Positions 9,411 to 18,864 of a stretch of DNA of 64,000 bases are shown one piece after another. Positions within the stretch are counted from its first letter, which is position 1; each line of letters begins with the position of its first letter. Origin of the DNA: Ignavibacteriota bacterium (GTDB lineage Bacteria > Bacteroidota > Ignavibacteria > Ignavibacteriales > Ignavibacteriaceae); NCBI GenBank assembly GCA_013285425.1, contig CP053447.1, positions 564,001-628,000 of the forward strand. The letters are read 5' to 3'. Under the pieces are notes generated by a model that worked only from the letters and a program-made list of their open reading frames with translations, was not told the DNA's origin and did no database searches. The position numbers were made by a program, and so were the translations under genes.

Positions 9411-12400
9411 ATGGGCAAAATTGCAGGGATCTTAAAAAGTAAAAATATATTATTAGCCGTCGGTTTAGTAATACTGATATTTCTTGTTATTTATCTCGGT
9501 TCAGTTATACAAATTACCTGGACAGTTAGAATCGGTATAATAATTTTTATTCTGCTTATAACTGTTATTGTAATTCTTTTTAAGAAAATGAAAGATGCTC
9601 AAAAAGCCGGACAGATTGAAAACTCAATTAGTAATTTCTCTGATTCTCAGATATTAAGTCCGGAAAAAAGAGCTGAGATAGATCAATTCAAAAAACAGCT
9701 TGAAGCTGCAATTACAGCTTTAAAAAATTCAAAGCTTGGACGCGGTAAAACAGGTAAAGCTGCACTTTACAGTTTGCCATGGTATATGATAATCGGACCT
9801 TCTGCAGCCGGCAAAACAACTGCGATTCAGAATTCCGGATTAGAATTTCCTTATGGAAAAGATTCTGTTAAAGGTGTTGGAGGAACACGGAATTGCGACT
9901 GGTTCTTTTCGACCCGTGCAATTTTCTTGGATACAGCCGGAAGATACATCTCTGAATCCGAAGACAGACCCGAATGGGTTGCCTTTCTTGAAACTTTGAA
10001 GAAGAACAGAAAGAGAAAGCCGATAAATGGTGTTATTGTTGCGTTAAATATAGATGAGATAATCAAGAATGATAATGCTCAGTTGTATGAACATGCTAAA
10101 AATATTAGAGGAAGAATTGATGAATTAATTTCTAATCTGGGTGTTGTCTTTCCGGTTTATTTTGTATTTACAAAATGTGATTTGATACAGGGATTTGTAG
10201 AATACTTTGGTGATTTTAGTGAGATAGAGCGCTCGCAGATTTGGGGCGCAACTTTTAGTTCTCAGGTACAGGTTGAAAAAAATCCTAAAGAAGCATTTGA
10301 AAATGAATTTAATAAATTATCCGAGATTATTTATAAAGCAAGAACAATCAGGTTAAGCAATCCGCTTAAAAGGGAACAAAGAAGAAAAGTATTTTTATTT
10401 CCGTACCAGTTCAATTCATTAAAGGAAAAATTAACCTACTTAATAGGTGAAGTCTTTCAGCCAAATCCTTATCAGGATAATCCTGTTTTCCGTGGATTTT
10501 ATTTTACAAGCGGAACGCAGGAAGGTGCTCCACTTGACTTGGCAATTAAAAAAATAGCTCAGCAGTTTAACCTTCCGCCTGCACCGGGTGAACAGTTTGA
10601 TGAGATGCTTGAGACAAAAAACTATTTTATTAAAGATCTGCTCAACGAGATTGTAATCCCTGATCAGAATTATGTTGTAGGTCAGACTGCTTCTGTTATT
10701 AAGCAGGGCAATGTTACAAGGCTTATAACAATAGGCGCATCTGCTTTTGTGTTTTTATTATTTGGATTATTCTTTCTTTTAGGCAGAAGCGGAAGTTCTG
10801 AAGCACTTGATAAAATCAGTGCAAGCGCAAATTCATTCAGCAAGATTAACTGGAGCGGAGATTTACTTAAAAACTTCACTCAGGCAGATTCATTAAGACA
10901 AGTTATTGTTCAGATAGAGAATAACGATTTCAACAATTCATTTTTTAATTTCGGATTGGATAGAAGCGAAGATGCTCTTGATAACTTAACAAATCTTTAT
11001 TTGAAAAAAACAAATCCCTTTTTTACACAATATGTTTACAATGATATTGTTAATACTCTTACAAATTATTCCAAAGGGCAGGAATATTCCGGTGAACAAA
11101 TTTATAATAGCCTAAAAGCCTATCTGCTGCTTGGCAATGAAAGGTCAAAGCTGGATACTATAAATCAAAAATTTTTAGTTAATACCTTTACCGGAATTCT
11201 TAAATCTAAATTCATTAATTCAAATTCAATTGTTTCATCTGCAGATAAGGATTCTTTGAAAAATTATTTCCAAAACTACATATCATTCTTTACTGAGAAA
11301 TTATCTAATCCGGCAGTTTATTCCATTCAAAATGATAATACACTTTTAAGTCTGGTTAGGAATAAATTCCAGAACAAACCAAGTGCTGAGAGTATTTATG
11401 CAAGAATGAAGGAAAGCGCCAGAACTCAATATCCTGCAGAATTGACTTTGGGGCAGTTGGTTCAGGGAAAGACCGGACAGATAATGTACACCGATATCAG
11501 AATACCATTCATTTTTACTTTGGATGGATGGAGGAATTATTTTGAAGGGGCTATATCTGAAGAAAGCAAAAATCCGGGTAAAGAAGATTGGGTGCTTGGC
11601 AAGTCTCAAAACAGCCGCTCATATTATGATAATTATAATAGCGAAGATATGAGAAATCAGCTGACTGATTTATATATCAGAGATTATACACAAACATGGG
11701 TGCAATTTTTTCAGAGCATAAAATATTCCGGATTTGAATCAATACCATTTGCGGCAAACAGTTTAAAATTACTAAGTGATCCGGGTACTTCCCCGTTAGT
11801 GCTTTTATTAAAAGTATTTGCCGATCAGTCAAGCGCATTAGCAAATATCAAAACACCGGTTGACTCAACTAATCCTTATGCAGCTTTTTACAACACCGCA
11901 AGTAATTCTGATATTAAGAGATTAAGAAAATTTGTTGTTGGTCCGGATGATGGTTCTGCGCCGCCAGAGTTAAATATTGTAATAATGCAGTATGGTATGT
12001 TAAATGGAATCCTCGAAGGATTAAAAGGCGGTCCTGATTTAGTAAAAGATTACGCTGTTAAGGTTATGAATCAGCAGGCGCTTGATTATCAAACTGCTGT
12101 TAAGACAATACAGAGTGCAATATATAATGTACCGGAATTACAATCATTGCTAACTGAACCGGTTAATTCAACCTGGAGAGCAACTCTTTCAGATGCTACA
12201 TCATCGATAAGCGTTCAATGGAAAACCAAAGTTGTTGATGTGTTCAATAAGATACTGGCAAAGTCATTCCCATTTAATGATAAAGGAACAGATGCACCAA
12301 TACAGGACTTTGATGAATTTTTTAATCCGCAAACCGGAGTATTCTGGACTTTTTATAATTCCGAGCTTAGTTCATTTATAAAGAAAGATGACTGGAAAGT

Positions 12401-12932
12401 CAATCAGCAGGAAGGAACAGGGGCTAGTTTTTCAGTTGATTTAATTAATGCACTGAAAAAAGCTGATGAGATAACAAGTATGCTTTATAAGGGCGGTGAG
12501 TTAAATTTAACATTTAAACTCAAACCGCAATTACCGGATTCAAAAACAATATCGGATAGAAAAGCAACAGTAATCCAATATTACTTAAAAATTGATGGCG
12601 TAATTGATAATTATAAAATGGGTGCACCTTACGAAACAGTTTTTAACTGGCCGGATAAAAGTTCCTCTGGTTCATCTTTTTATTTAATGATAAATGAATT
12701 TGGAACTTCTGATATTAAATCTTATAGCGGTGATTGGTCATTTTTCCGGCTGCTTAATGATGCTACTATTTCAAGAGGTAATTCTGCATCTCAGTTAATA
12801 CTTAGCTGGAATTTTGCAAAACCGAACTTATACGATGTTACTGCAAGTTATATCTTAAATGCAGGAAGTTCAAAACATCCGTTTTCTCAGAATTTTTTCA
12901 AATCATTTAAGCTGCCTAATTCACTTAACTGA
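9411..12932 (+). CDS. tssM: T6SS membrane-complex protein TssM (IcmF family)
   Basis: An 1173-residue protein, the usual TssM length. Two N-terminal membrane helices lie at about 12-32 and 36-56. A cytoplasmic NTPase domain follows, with Walker A GPSAAGKTT at 129-137 and the Walker B-like AIFLDTAGRY at about 172-181. A third helix at about 435-458 (ITIGASAFVFLLFGLFFLL) leads into a large periplasmic IcmF-related region, ending in the beta domain that contacts TssJ (VFNWPDKSS region). An intact Walker A is notable because some TssM homologues have lost it. It sits 44 bases after tssL and 3 bases before tagF. Confidence 0.93.
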   Translation: MGKIAGILKSKNILLAVGLVILIFLVIYLGSVIQITWTVRIGIIIFILLITVIVILFKKMKDAQKAGQIENSISNFSDSQILSPEKRAEIDQFKKQLEAAITALKNSKLGRGKTGKAALYSLPWYMIIGPSAAGKTTAIQNSGLEFPYGKDSVKGVGGTRNCDWFFSTRAIFLDTAGRYISESEDRPEWVAFLETLKKNRKRKPINGVIVALNIDEIIKNDNAQLYEHAKNIRGRIDELISNLGVVFPVYFVFTKCDLIQGFVEYFGDFSEIERSQIWGATFSSQVQVEKNPKEAFENEFNKLSEIIYKARTIRLSNPLKREQRRKVFLFPYQFNSLKEKLTYLIGEVFQPNPYQDNPVFRGFYFTSGTQEGAPLDLAIKKIAQQFNLPPAPGEQFDEMLETKNYFIKDLLNEIVIPDQNYVVGQTASVIKQGNVTRLITIGASAFVFLLFGLFFLLGRSGSSEALDKISASANSFSKINWSGDLLKNFTQADSLRQVIVQIENNDFNNSFFNFGLDRSEDALDNLTNLYLKKTNPFFTQYVYNDIVNTLTNYSKGQEYSGEQIYNSLKAYLLLGNERSKLDTINQKFLVNTFTGILKSKFINSNSIVSSADKDSLKNYFQNYISFFTEKLSNPAVYSIQNDNTLLSLVRNKFQNKPSAESIYARMKESARTQYPAELTLGQLVQGKTGQIMYTDIRIPFIFTLDGWRNYFEGAISEESKNPGKEDWVLGKSQNSRSYYDNYNSEDMRNQLTDLYIRDYTQTWVQFFQSIKYSGFESIPFAANSLKLLSDPGTSPLVLLLKVFADQSSALANIKTPVDSTNPYAAFYNTASNSDIKRLRKFVVGPDDGSAPPELNIVIMQYGMLNGILEGLKGGPDLVKDYAVKVMNQQALDYQTAVKTIQSAIYNVPELQSLLTEPVNSTWRATLSDATSSISVQWKTKVVDVFNKILAKSFPFNDKGTDAPIQDFDEFFNPQTGVFWTFYNSELSSFIKKDDWKVNQQEGTGASFSVDLINALKKADEITSMLYKGGELNLTFKLKPQLPDSKTISDRKATVIQYYLKIDGVIDNYKMGAPYETVFNWPDKSSSGSSFYLMINEFGTSDIKSYSGDWSFFRLLNDATISRGNSASQLILSWNFAKPNLYDVTASYILNAGSSKHPFSQNFFKSFKLPNSLN

Positions 12933-12935
12933 TTT

Positions 12936-13883
12936 ATGTTAAATGATAACAGCACAAATACTAAAAATTTTACCACAGGCTTTTTTGGAAAGCTTACCGG
13001 GTTTGCTGATTTTATTAAGTATAATGCTTCAGGTAACGAAATACAGTCTGTTGATAGCTGGCTTCAGGAGGGATTGGCGCTTGCCAAGTTAAAATTTAAA
13101 AATGAATGGAAAAGTTATTACGATAAAATTTCAAAAATAAATTTCATTTATCCGTTTACAGACACTGGTAATTTTACAATCGGAGTTATGTCTCCAAGTT
13201 ATGATAAAAGCGGCAGAGGTTATCCTTTTTTGATATTCAGGAATATTGAGAAAAAAACAAGTGAGCCTTATTACTTGATTCCTTCTTTTTATAACAGATT
13301 GTTTGAAAGCTTTGAAGAAGTGCTGGAAGAAAATAAAATGATTCAAGATACAGCAAATTTAAAAGCAGTGATGGATAATCTTAATCAGTTCGGATCAAAA
13401 AATCCAAATACATTAAATGATTATAAAAATTTTGTTTCAAGAAGTGATTTGAACAGTCTGTTTGGATTTGATGATAATGAAGTAATTCAGTTAAATAATT
13501 ACTTTGAAAAAAATATTAAAATTTTTCAGCATTTGATTTGTATTAAATTTAATTCAGCAGGTACTCAATCAGACAGTAATTTAATCATAAGCTTTTACAT
13601 TCAGTTAATACAGACATTGTTTAAAAATCAAAATATATCACCTGCGGTATTCTGGATTAATTATGATGAAAATTCCGGTGTAATTTATTTTACATTTTCA
13701 AAACCTACATCAAAAGATTTTATAGACCTATTATTAAATAATAATGATACCGGAATAAGTGTAAATACGACTGATCAGTATTTTATTGGTAATGGTAAAA
13801 ATTTAATTCAGGATGATTTACAGATAAACTATAGTTTAAGTTTAACTGAATTTTTAAACTATATTAAAACTCATCTTAACTAA
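12936..13883 (+). CDS. tagF: T6SS-associated protein TagF/ImpM
   Basis: A 315-residue protein opening with the TagF signature: GFFGKLTGFADFI, followed by the W-x-x-x-x-L pair and FTIGVMSPSYDKSGRGYPF. These match GxxGKLPxxGDF and G-V-x-x-P-S-x-D-x-x-G-R-x-F-P of the PF09867 family. In Pseudomonas and Agrobacterium, TagF represses T6SS post-translationally, opposite the Thr-phosphorylation pathway, by acting on the FHA protein. It starts 3 bases after tssM. Residues 150-315 are less conserved and are not assigned here. The presence of FHA, TagF, kinase and phosphatase in one locus makes this role likely. Confidence 0.85.
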   Translation: MLNDNSTNTKNFTTGFFGKLTGFADFIKYNASGNEIQSVDSWLQEGLALAKLKFKNEWKSYYDKISKINFIYPFTDTGNFTIGVMSPSYDKSGRGYPFLIFRNIEKKTSEPYYLIPSFYNRLFESFEEVLEENKMIQDTANLKAVMDNLNQFGSKNPNTLNDYKNFVSRSDLNSLFGFDDNEVIQLNNYFEKNIKIFQHLICIKFNSAGTQSDSNLIISFYIQLIQTLFKNQNISPAVFWINYDENSGVIYFTFSKPTSKDFIDLLLNNNDTGISVNTTDQYFIGNGKNLIQDDLQINYSLSLTEFLNYIKTHLN

Positions 13884-13916
13884 TTAACAAAAATTATAAA
13901 ACGGAGCTGCACTGAG

Positions 13917-15620
13917 ATGCCTGAAATTTCAGAACTTGAAGTACCAGATGTAGTACAGGATTATTTAGAACCAATTTCAGATAATCCGCCGGTTGGTAAT
14001 GATGCAAGTAACGAAGAGGAATATTTTGTCCTCAATATGGAAATTCAAAAAACTACTCCTGATTATAAAAAGTGCATTGAACTTAGCAGAACCATTCTGA
14101 CAGAAAAGAGCAAGGATATTAAAATTGCAGCGTGGTTAAGCTTTGCAATGTTCCGGACAGAAAAGATCAAAGGACTGCTAAACGGATTAAAAATTATTTA
14201 TCATTACTTAAAGAACTTTGAGAATAATCTTTATCCATCAAATGCAAACTACAGAAGCAAGGCAATACAGTTTTTAAATCAGCCCAGATTTTTTAAACTA
14301 ATAGAAAAGGAAAAACCTGACGCATCTAATGCAAAAGAATTTATTGAAGCTGATTTAGTATTAAAAGAAATAGTGAACGAATGTGCAAAGCTGTTTCCTG
14401 ATAATCCGCCTGTATTAAAATTTATTGCTGAAGCCTTGGCAGATCATGCCGATACTGCTAATAAAATCTTATCTCCGTCAGCAGTAAAAACAACGCAGCC
14501 AATTGCACAGCCGCAAACAGAAAAACAAAGTGAAACCATAAACAAAACTGTAAATGAAACCGCACCAGCGCCGAAAGAGATAGAAAAACCGGTTCAGCAG
14601 ACTGCACCAGTACAACAAACTGTTACTCAACCAGTAAAAGTAACAAATGAAAATGATGGTATTATTCAGTTAAGACAAATATTAACTCAGTTTTTTGAAC
14701 AGGTTGCAGATGGAAATAAAAAAGAAAAAGTTCCTGATTCTTTTTTTGTATTTGGAATTGCCAGACAACTGCAATGGGGCAGATTAATCAGACCACAAGA
14801 AACAGACGGAGTTACTCAGGTTGAAGTTCCGAATAATATAATGCAGACAAATATTAAAAAATGGTTTGAAAATTCTGAGTGGGATTCGCTGATTCCAAGA
14901 GTTGAAATAAATCTTCTTAAAGCCGATAGTGCATTTCCATATTGGTTTGATGCACACAGATATGTTGTTAAAGCTCTTGAACAAAAGGGCGGCAATTACA
15001 CTCTGGCTGCACAGGATATTAAAGGGCAATTGGCTCAGCTAATAAACAGGATACCTGACATATATAAATTAAAGTTTAAAGATAAAACCACTCCGTTTGC
15101 TGATGATGATACTGTAAGATGGATACTTGATGATGTAATGACTTCTGCCGGAAAAAGTGAGAATAAAGATCAGATAATATTACCTCCGATTATGGGAGAA
15201 GATTATGAACAGATAAATAATGAATACAAACAAGCTTGCCTGGAGCTTCCGAAGAATATTGAAGTTAATATTGCTTCAATGCAAAAAGCCATCGGCTCTG
15301 ATGAGAGAAGGAAAGGAAAATTTTTAAGAAGGCTTAATCTTGCTAATTATTGTATGCAGGCAAAAATGTATGATCTTGCTAAAGTACATTTAACTGAATT
15401 AATTGGTCTGATTGATGAATACAATATAACACTTTGGGAACCAGCGCTTTGTACATCGGTATGGCAAGCTATGTATTTGGTAAATAAGGAGATTATTTCG
15501 AAGACAAAAGACAAGGAATTGAAAACTGATTTGGAAAATGATCAGACAGAGCTATTCAATAAAATTGCAAAATATGACAGCATAATTGCATTAAAACTAA
15601 AACAAAAGAAGGAGCGTTAA
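13917..15620 (+). CDS. tssA: T6SS protein TssA (ImpA N-terminal, VasJ-like C-terminal)
   Basis: Length 567 residues; ATG 13917 is preceded by GGAG. The N-terminal ImpA domain (residues about 15-115) has the motif ISDNPPVGNDASNEEEY and the W-L-x-x-A helix (AAWLSFAMFRTEKIKGLLNG). A Pro/Gln/Thr-rich linker covers about 180-240. The C-terminal part has ARQLQWGRLIRP and a helical bundle with LRRLNLANYCMQ, like the VasJ class of TssA. TssA primes baseplate and sheath assembly and may cap the growing tail. The gene is one base from tssB, indicating translational coupling. Confidence 0.85.
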   Translation: MPEISELEVPDVVQDYLEPISDNPPVGNDASNEEEYFVLNMEIQKTTPDYKKCIELSRTILTEKSKDIKIAAWLSFAMFRTEKIKGLLNGLKIIYHYLKNFENNLYPSNANYRSKAIQFLNQPRFFKLIEKEKPDASNAKEFIEADLVLKEIVNECAKLFPDNPPVLKFIAEALADHADTANKILSPSAVKTTQPIAQPQTEKQSETINKTVNETAPAPKEIEKPVQQTAPVQQTVTQPVKVTNENDGIIQLRQILTQFFEQVADGNKKEKVPDSFFVFGIARQLQWGRLIRPQETDGVTQVEVPNNIMQTNIKKWFENSEWDSLIPRVEINLLKADSAFPYWFDAHRYVVKALEQKGGNYTLAAQDIKGQLAQLINRIPDIYKLKFKDKTTPFADDDTVRWILDDVMTSAGKSENKDQIILPPIMGEDYEQINNEYKQACLELPKNIEVNIASMQKAIGSDERRKGKFLRRLNLANYCMQAKMYDLAKVHLTELIGLIDEYNITLWEPALCTSVWQAMYLVNKEIISKTKDKELKTDLENDQTELFNKIAKYDSIIALKLKQKKER

Positions 15621-15621
15621 T

Positions 15622-16137
15622 ATGGCACGACCAACAGCACCAAAGATTGCGCAGCGTGTTAAAGTATCAATACTTCCTAGCAGCGATGCGAAGGAAAGCG
15701 TTGAACTTGACTACAGAATGATGATTCCGGGAAACTTCAGCAGAAGTGAACCAGGAAGCCTTGGCATGATCAAGGACAGGAGACTGCGTGTAATAGCAAA
15801 CAAGGGCGACTATCAGAGAGTTTTAAAGGATATCAATCCTAAATTAAAACTTACTGTAAACAATAAACTATCTGATGACCCTGAATCCAAAATGGAGGTA
15901 AATCTGGATTTCAAAGAGATCAAAGATTTTCATCCGGATGAGATTGTTAAAAAAGTTGAACCGTTAAAGCAATTGCTCGATGCACGGGAACGACTTAAAC
16001 AATTAAAAGTTGCGGTTCTTAAAGATGCAAATCTTAAAAAAGCAATTGAGGGAGTTCTTAAAGACGGCAGCGGGAGTATTGATGAATTACTCGCAAAGCT
16101 TGGAAGTTCTCAGGATAAAGAACAAAAATCTAATTAA
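15622..16137 (+). CDS. tssB: T6SS contractile sheath small subunit TssB
   Basis: A 171-residue protein of normal length, with ATG 15622 preceded by AAGGAG. The conserved start (RPTAPKIAQRVKVSI) replaces the usual QkfipRvRpPRVqItydv, and DYRMMIPGNFSRSEP, RLRVIANKGDYQRVL and LFDF-like NLDFKEIKDFHPD all match VipA/TssB. It heterodimerises with TssC to build the cytoplasmic sheath that contracts to drive the Hcp tube. The C-terminal helix (LKKAIEGVLKDG) ends as in homologues. The gene is followed 40 bases later by tssC. Confidence 0.93.
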   Translation: MARPTAPKIAQRVKVSILPSSDAKESVELDYRMMIPGNFSRSEPGSLGMIKDRRLRVIANKGDYQRVLKDINPKLKLTVNNKLSDDPESKMEVNLDFKEIKDFHPDEIVKKVEPLKQLLDARERLKQLKVAVLKDANLKKAIEGVLKDGSGSIDELLAKLGSSQDKEQKSN

Positions 16138-16177
16138 TATCTTTACTTATAATTAAAAAAGCGTGGAGGCTTTAAAA

Positions 16178-17647
16178 ATGGAAAATGAAAAAACCACCTC
16201 AACAGGGCAGGAACAAAAAACTCAGGAAACCTCTGTTGATAAATTATTAACCATGCTGGATGATACTAAGAAAGATGCAGTAGCAGAGTTTATAAGTAAA
16301 GTTGGCAAGGAATCACAGGTATTTAAAGTTACTGGTGCGCTTGTAGATTCTTTTATTGCTGATATTGATACTGTTCTTAGTGCCCAGATGGATGAGATTC
16401 TTCATAACGAAGAATTTAAAGGACTCGAATCAACCTGGCGCGGACTATTGTTTTTGGTACAAAATACGGAATTCAGTAAACCTGTTAAATTTGAACTTCT
16501 TGATGTTACAAAAGAAGAACTGTATGAAGACTTAAATGAAGCAGCAAACGGAGAAGGATATGAAAAAGACTCCGGTTTCTGGCATCACGTCTATTGGGGC
16601 GCTTATGATAAAGTAGGCGGTCATTCTTATACAGCCATCATTGCTGATTTACAGATTGACAACTCTGCACAGGATATAAATTTAATGCAGCATTTGTCGG
16701 TACTTTCAGAATCCGCACAAATACCGTTTATTGGTAACGCAAGTCATAAATTCTTTGGTGAAAAGAATTTCGGCGATGTTATGAACAATCGCTTTTTAGT
16801 TGATCAGGTAACTGATGGTGCTGAATATACTGCCTGGAGAGCCTTTAGAGATGATGACAGATCTAAATACATTGGATTAACTCTGCCGCGATTTCTTGGA
16901 AGGCTGCCGTATAGTGCTGAATCTGAACCAACTAAAAACTTCAACTATAATGAGGGAGTTTATAAAGAAGGCAGTGATAACAGTTTATGGTGCAATGCTT
17001 CATTTGCACTTGCTTCAAATATGGTTAAGAGTTTTGAGAAATGGGGCTGGAGCGTTAAAATTGTTGGAGTTGACTCCGGTGGAAAAGTTGAAAACTTACC
17101 AACACCAACTTATGAAGAACATGGACAGAAAAAAGTAAAAGTGCCCATCGAAGCATCTGTCGGACAAGCAAAAGATCAGGAGCTTTGTGATCTTGGATTC
17201 ATTCCTCTTGCTCACTGGGATAGAACAGATTATGCATGTTTCTTTGAAGTTCCATCTGTTAACAGACCAAAGAAAATTAAGAATGATGCTGAAGCTACAG
17301 CTAATTATGCAGTAGGCGCTAGATTACAATATACTATGCTTGTTACAAGAATTGCACATTATCTTAAATACAGACAGTTGATGTTTGTAGGTAAGAATGC
17401 AGGCGCAGGCGATATTGAAAAGGATATGAAAAAATGGTTAGATACTCTTGTTGCAGATTTTCCAAATGCACCCGAGTCTGTAATTGCTGAAAGACCTTTA
17501 AGATCATATCAACTGCATGTTGAAGAATTACCGGAGAAGCCGGGATTTTTCCAGATAAGTGCGGAATTCAGACCCCACGTTGCTATTACAGGTATGGATG
17601 TTAATCTGAAACTTCTTGCATTCCATTCTGCAGAAGAAGGTCAATAG
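16178..17647 (+). CDS. tssC: T6SS contractile sheath large subunit TssC
   Basis: The start is set at ATG 16178 because GGAGG (16165-16169) lies at the right spacing; an in-frame GTG at 16163 overlaps that ribosome site. The protein has 489 residues, normal for VipB/TssC. Recognisable elements are LESTWRGLLFLVQNTE, the IADLQIDN strand, FIGNASHKFFG, the RFLGRLPY motif and the C-terminal pair LRSYQLHVEELPEKPGFF and FRPHVAITGMDVNLKL. It is the main sheath subunit, recycled by ClpV. The strong ribosome site agrees with the high copy number needed. Confidence 0.95.
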   Translation: MENEKTTSTGQEQKTQETSVDKLLTMLDDTKKDAVAEFISKVGKESQVFKVTGALVDSFIADIDTVLSAQMDEILHNEEFKGLESTWRGLLFLVQNTEFSKPVKFELLDVTKEELYEDLNEAANGEGYEKDSGFWHHVYWGAYDKVGGHSYTAIIADLQIDNSAQDINLMQHLSVLSESAQIPFIGNASHKFFGEKNFGDVMNNRFLVDQVTDGAEYTAWRAFRDDDRSKYIGLTLPRFLGRLPYSAESEPTKNFNYNEGVYKEGSDNSLWCNASFALASNMVKSFEKWGWSVKIVGVDSGGKVENLPTPTYEEHGQKKVKVPIEASVGQAKDQELCDLGFIPLAHWDRTDYACFFEVPSVNRPKKIKNDAEATANYAVGARLQYTMLVTRIAHYLKYRQLMFVGKNAGAGDIEKDMKKWLDTLVADFPNAPESVIAERPLRSYQLHVEELPEKPGFFQISAEFRPHVAITGMDVNLKLLAFHSAEEGQ

Positions 17648-17702
17648 AAACCGGATATACTAACTAATTAAATTATTTATAATAAAAAAAAGGAGCACTA
17701 CT

Positions 17703-18170
17703 ATGGCAGTTAAAGGTGAAATCGTATTCAAAAATCACGAAGGAAATGAATTGAAAGGTCCTCGTGATAATGGGAGCAGTTTAGTATATGAATTTGCTCA
17801 TGAAGTTTATCTCCCTTATGAAAAGGAAGAAAACAAAATTCAGGGATCAAGAAAGATAACAGCTTTTACTATTGTCAAAGCAATTGATCCGTTAACACCG
17901 CAATTGTATCAGATTTGCTCAAATGGACAGATGTGTAAAGAAATCAAAATTACGCTCTACAGGATTGGAATGCAGACCGGTGAAGAAGAACCATACTTCC
18001 ATTATACTCTGAAAGAAGCAAAAATAGTTTCAGTACAAAATTGGATGCCACCTACTTATGATCCCAAGAATGAAGGCGTTGGACATCTCGAAAAGGTTTC
18101 TATACTGGCGAGAACATTTGTTTGGGAATACATTGAAGGCGGTATTATTTGCGAGGAACATGCTTTCTAA
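17703..18170 (+). CDS. hcp: T6SS inner tube protein Hcp (TssD)
   Basis: A 155-residue protein of standard Hcp size; ATG 17703 has AAGGAG about 7 bases upstream. The beta-barrel pattern is seen in VKGEIVFKNHEGNELKG, RKITAFTIVKAIDPLTPQL, ALFNG-like CSNGQMCKEIKITLYR, YFHYTLKEAKIVSV and the late VSILARTFVWEY strand. Hexameric rings stack into the expelled tube and can carry small effectors in the lumen. A strong hairpin lies 83 bases downstream, before tssE, and may separate hcp mRNA levels from the rest of the operon. Confidence 0.93.
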   Translation: MAVKGEIVFKNHEGNELKGPRDNGSSLVYEFAHEVYLPYEKEENKIQGSRKITAFTIVKAIDPLTPQLYQICSNGQMCKEIKITLYRIGMQTGEEEPYFHYTLKEAKIVSVQNWMPPTYDPKNEGVGHLEKVSILARTFVWEYIEGGIICEEHAF

Positions 18171-18252
18171 ATTAGGTTATATTTGATTCTGAACGATTAG
18201 TCAATTATTCACAATCATTTTAATCTGATTTAATTATTCTACTTATTCATTT

Positions 18253-18299
18253 TATAACACAGACAAATGCCTGTTAAATGCAGGCAGGTCTGTGTTATA
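18253..18299 (+). other. Long intercistronic hairpin after hcp
   Basis: A near-perfect inverted repeat: TATAACACAGAC (18253-18264) pairs with GTCTGTGTTATA (18288-18299), and TGCCTG (18267-18272) pairs with CAGGCA on the inside, leaving a short loop. The total is about 18 base pairs. It is not followed by a T-run, so it is unlikely to be a classical intrinsic terminator. It is better explained as an mRNA-stabilising or processing stem at the 3' end of the hcp message. Confidence 0.75.
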
Positions 18300-18411
18300 G
18301 GTTTACTGTACCTTTATCTCAATTATACTTATTGATATTCAATTTACTCTGCTGATTGAGTTAGTTGAACATAATCACATTTTGTAAAATCAAAGTTAAT
18401 ACTGGTAAAAA

Positions 18412-18864
18412 TTGAAAAACTTAAGCCTTTACGATTTATTAATCGGACAATTCTCATCCGAAACAAAGAACATTGATGAGACTGATTTTTCCAAACTCGA
18501 TGATCTTACGGAAGAGCAAAAGATAAAATCAAGTATAATTGAAAACTTAAGAATGGTTTTATCAACAAGACAGGGCTCTGTTCAGCATCTGCCTGATTTT
18601 GGAATGCCTGATATTCTTCAGTTATATTTTAATTCCAACAATTCAATTGATCCGGTTAAAAAAGAAATAAAAAATGTTATTCTGAAATATGAACCTCGTA
18701 TTGCTAATGTTGAAGTTCATAAAACAGATTTTGATCAGGAGTCGATGAAGATAACTTTAAAAGTGGTTGCAACAATTAAAGATATACCTAATAAAGAAAT
18801 TTTACTTACAGAATTTTCGACTACCGGTTGGACGAAAGTTATGTTTGAGAAGGATACAAACTAA
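18412..18864 (+). CDS. tssE: T6SS baseplate protein TssE (gp25 family)
   Basis: A 150-residue protein starting at TTG 18412. An in-frame stop lies at 18406 and no ATG occurs in the first 40 codons, so the TTG is the only start that keeps the family N-terminus (LSLYDLLIGQF). The gp25/GPW domain contains LRMVLSTRQGSVQHLPDFG with the conserved LNTR-G equivalent (LSTRQGS) and YEPRIANVEV near the end. TssE is the wedge protein linking baseplate and sheath. No good ribosome site is visible, so low translation relative to hcp is likely. Its stop overlaps the tssF start by one base. Confidence 0.87.
   Translation: MKNLSLYDLLIGQFSSETKNIDETDFSKLDDLTEEQKIKSSIIENLRMVLSTRQGSVQHLPDFGMPDILQLYFNSNNSIDPVKKEIKNVILKYEPRIANVEVHKTDFDQESMKITLKVVATIKDIPNKEILLTEFSTTGWTKVMFEKDTN

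Noticed and set aside
16896-17138. Plus-strand alternative frame ORF inside tssC
   Set aside because: TssC is complete and conserved across this stretch; the alternative frame has no family match.
18253-18299. Hairpin after hcp as an intrinsic terminator
   Set aside because: No T-run follows on either strand, and tssE-clpV downstream have no separate obvious promoter.
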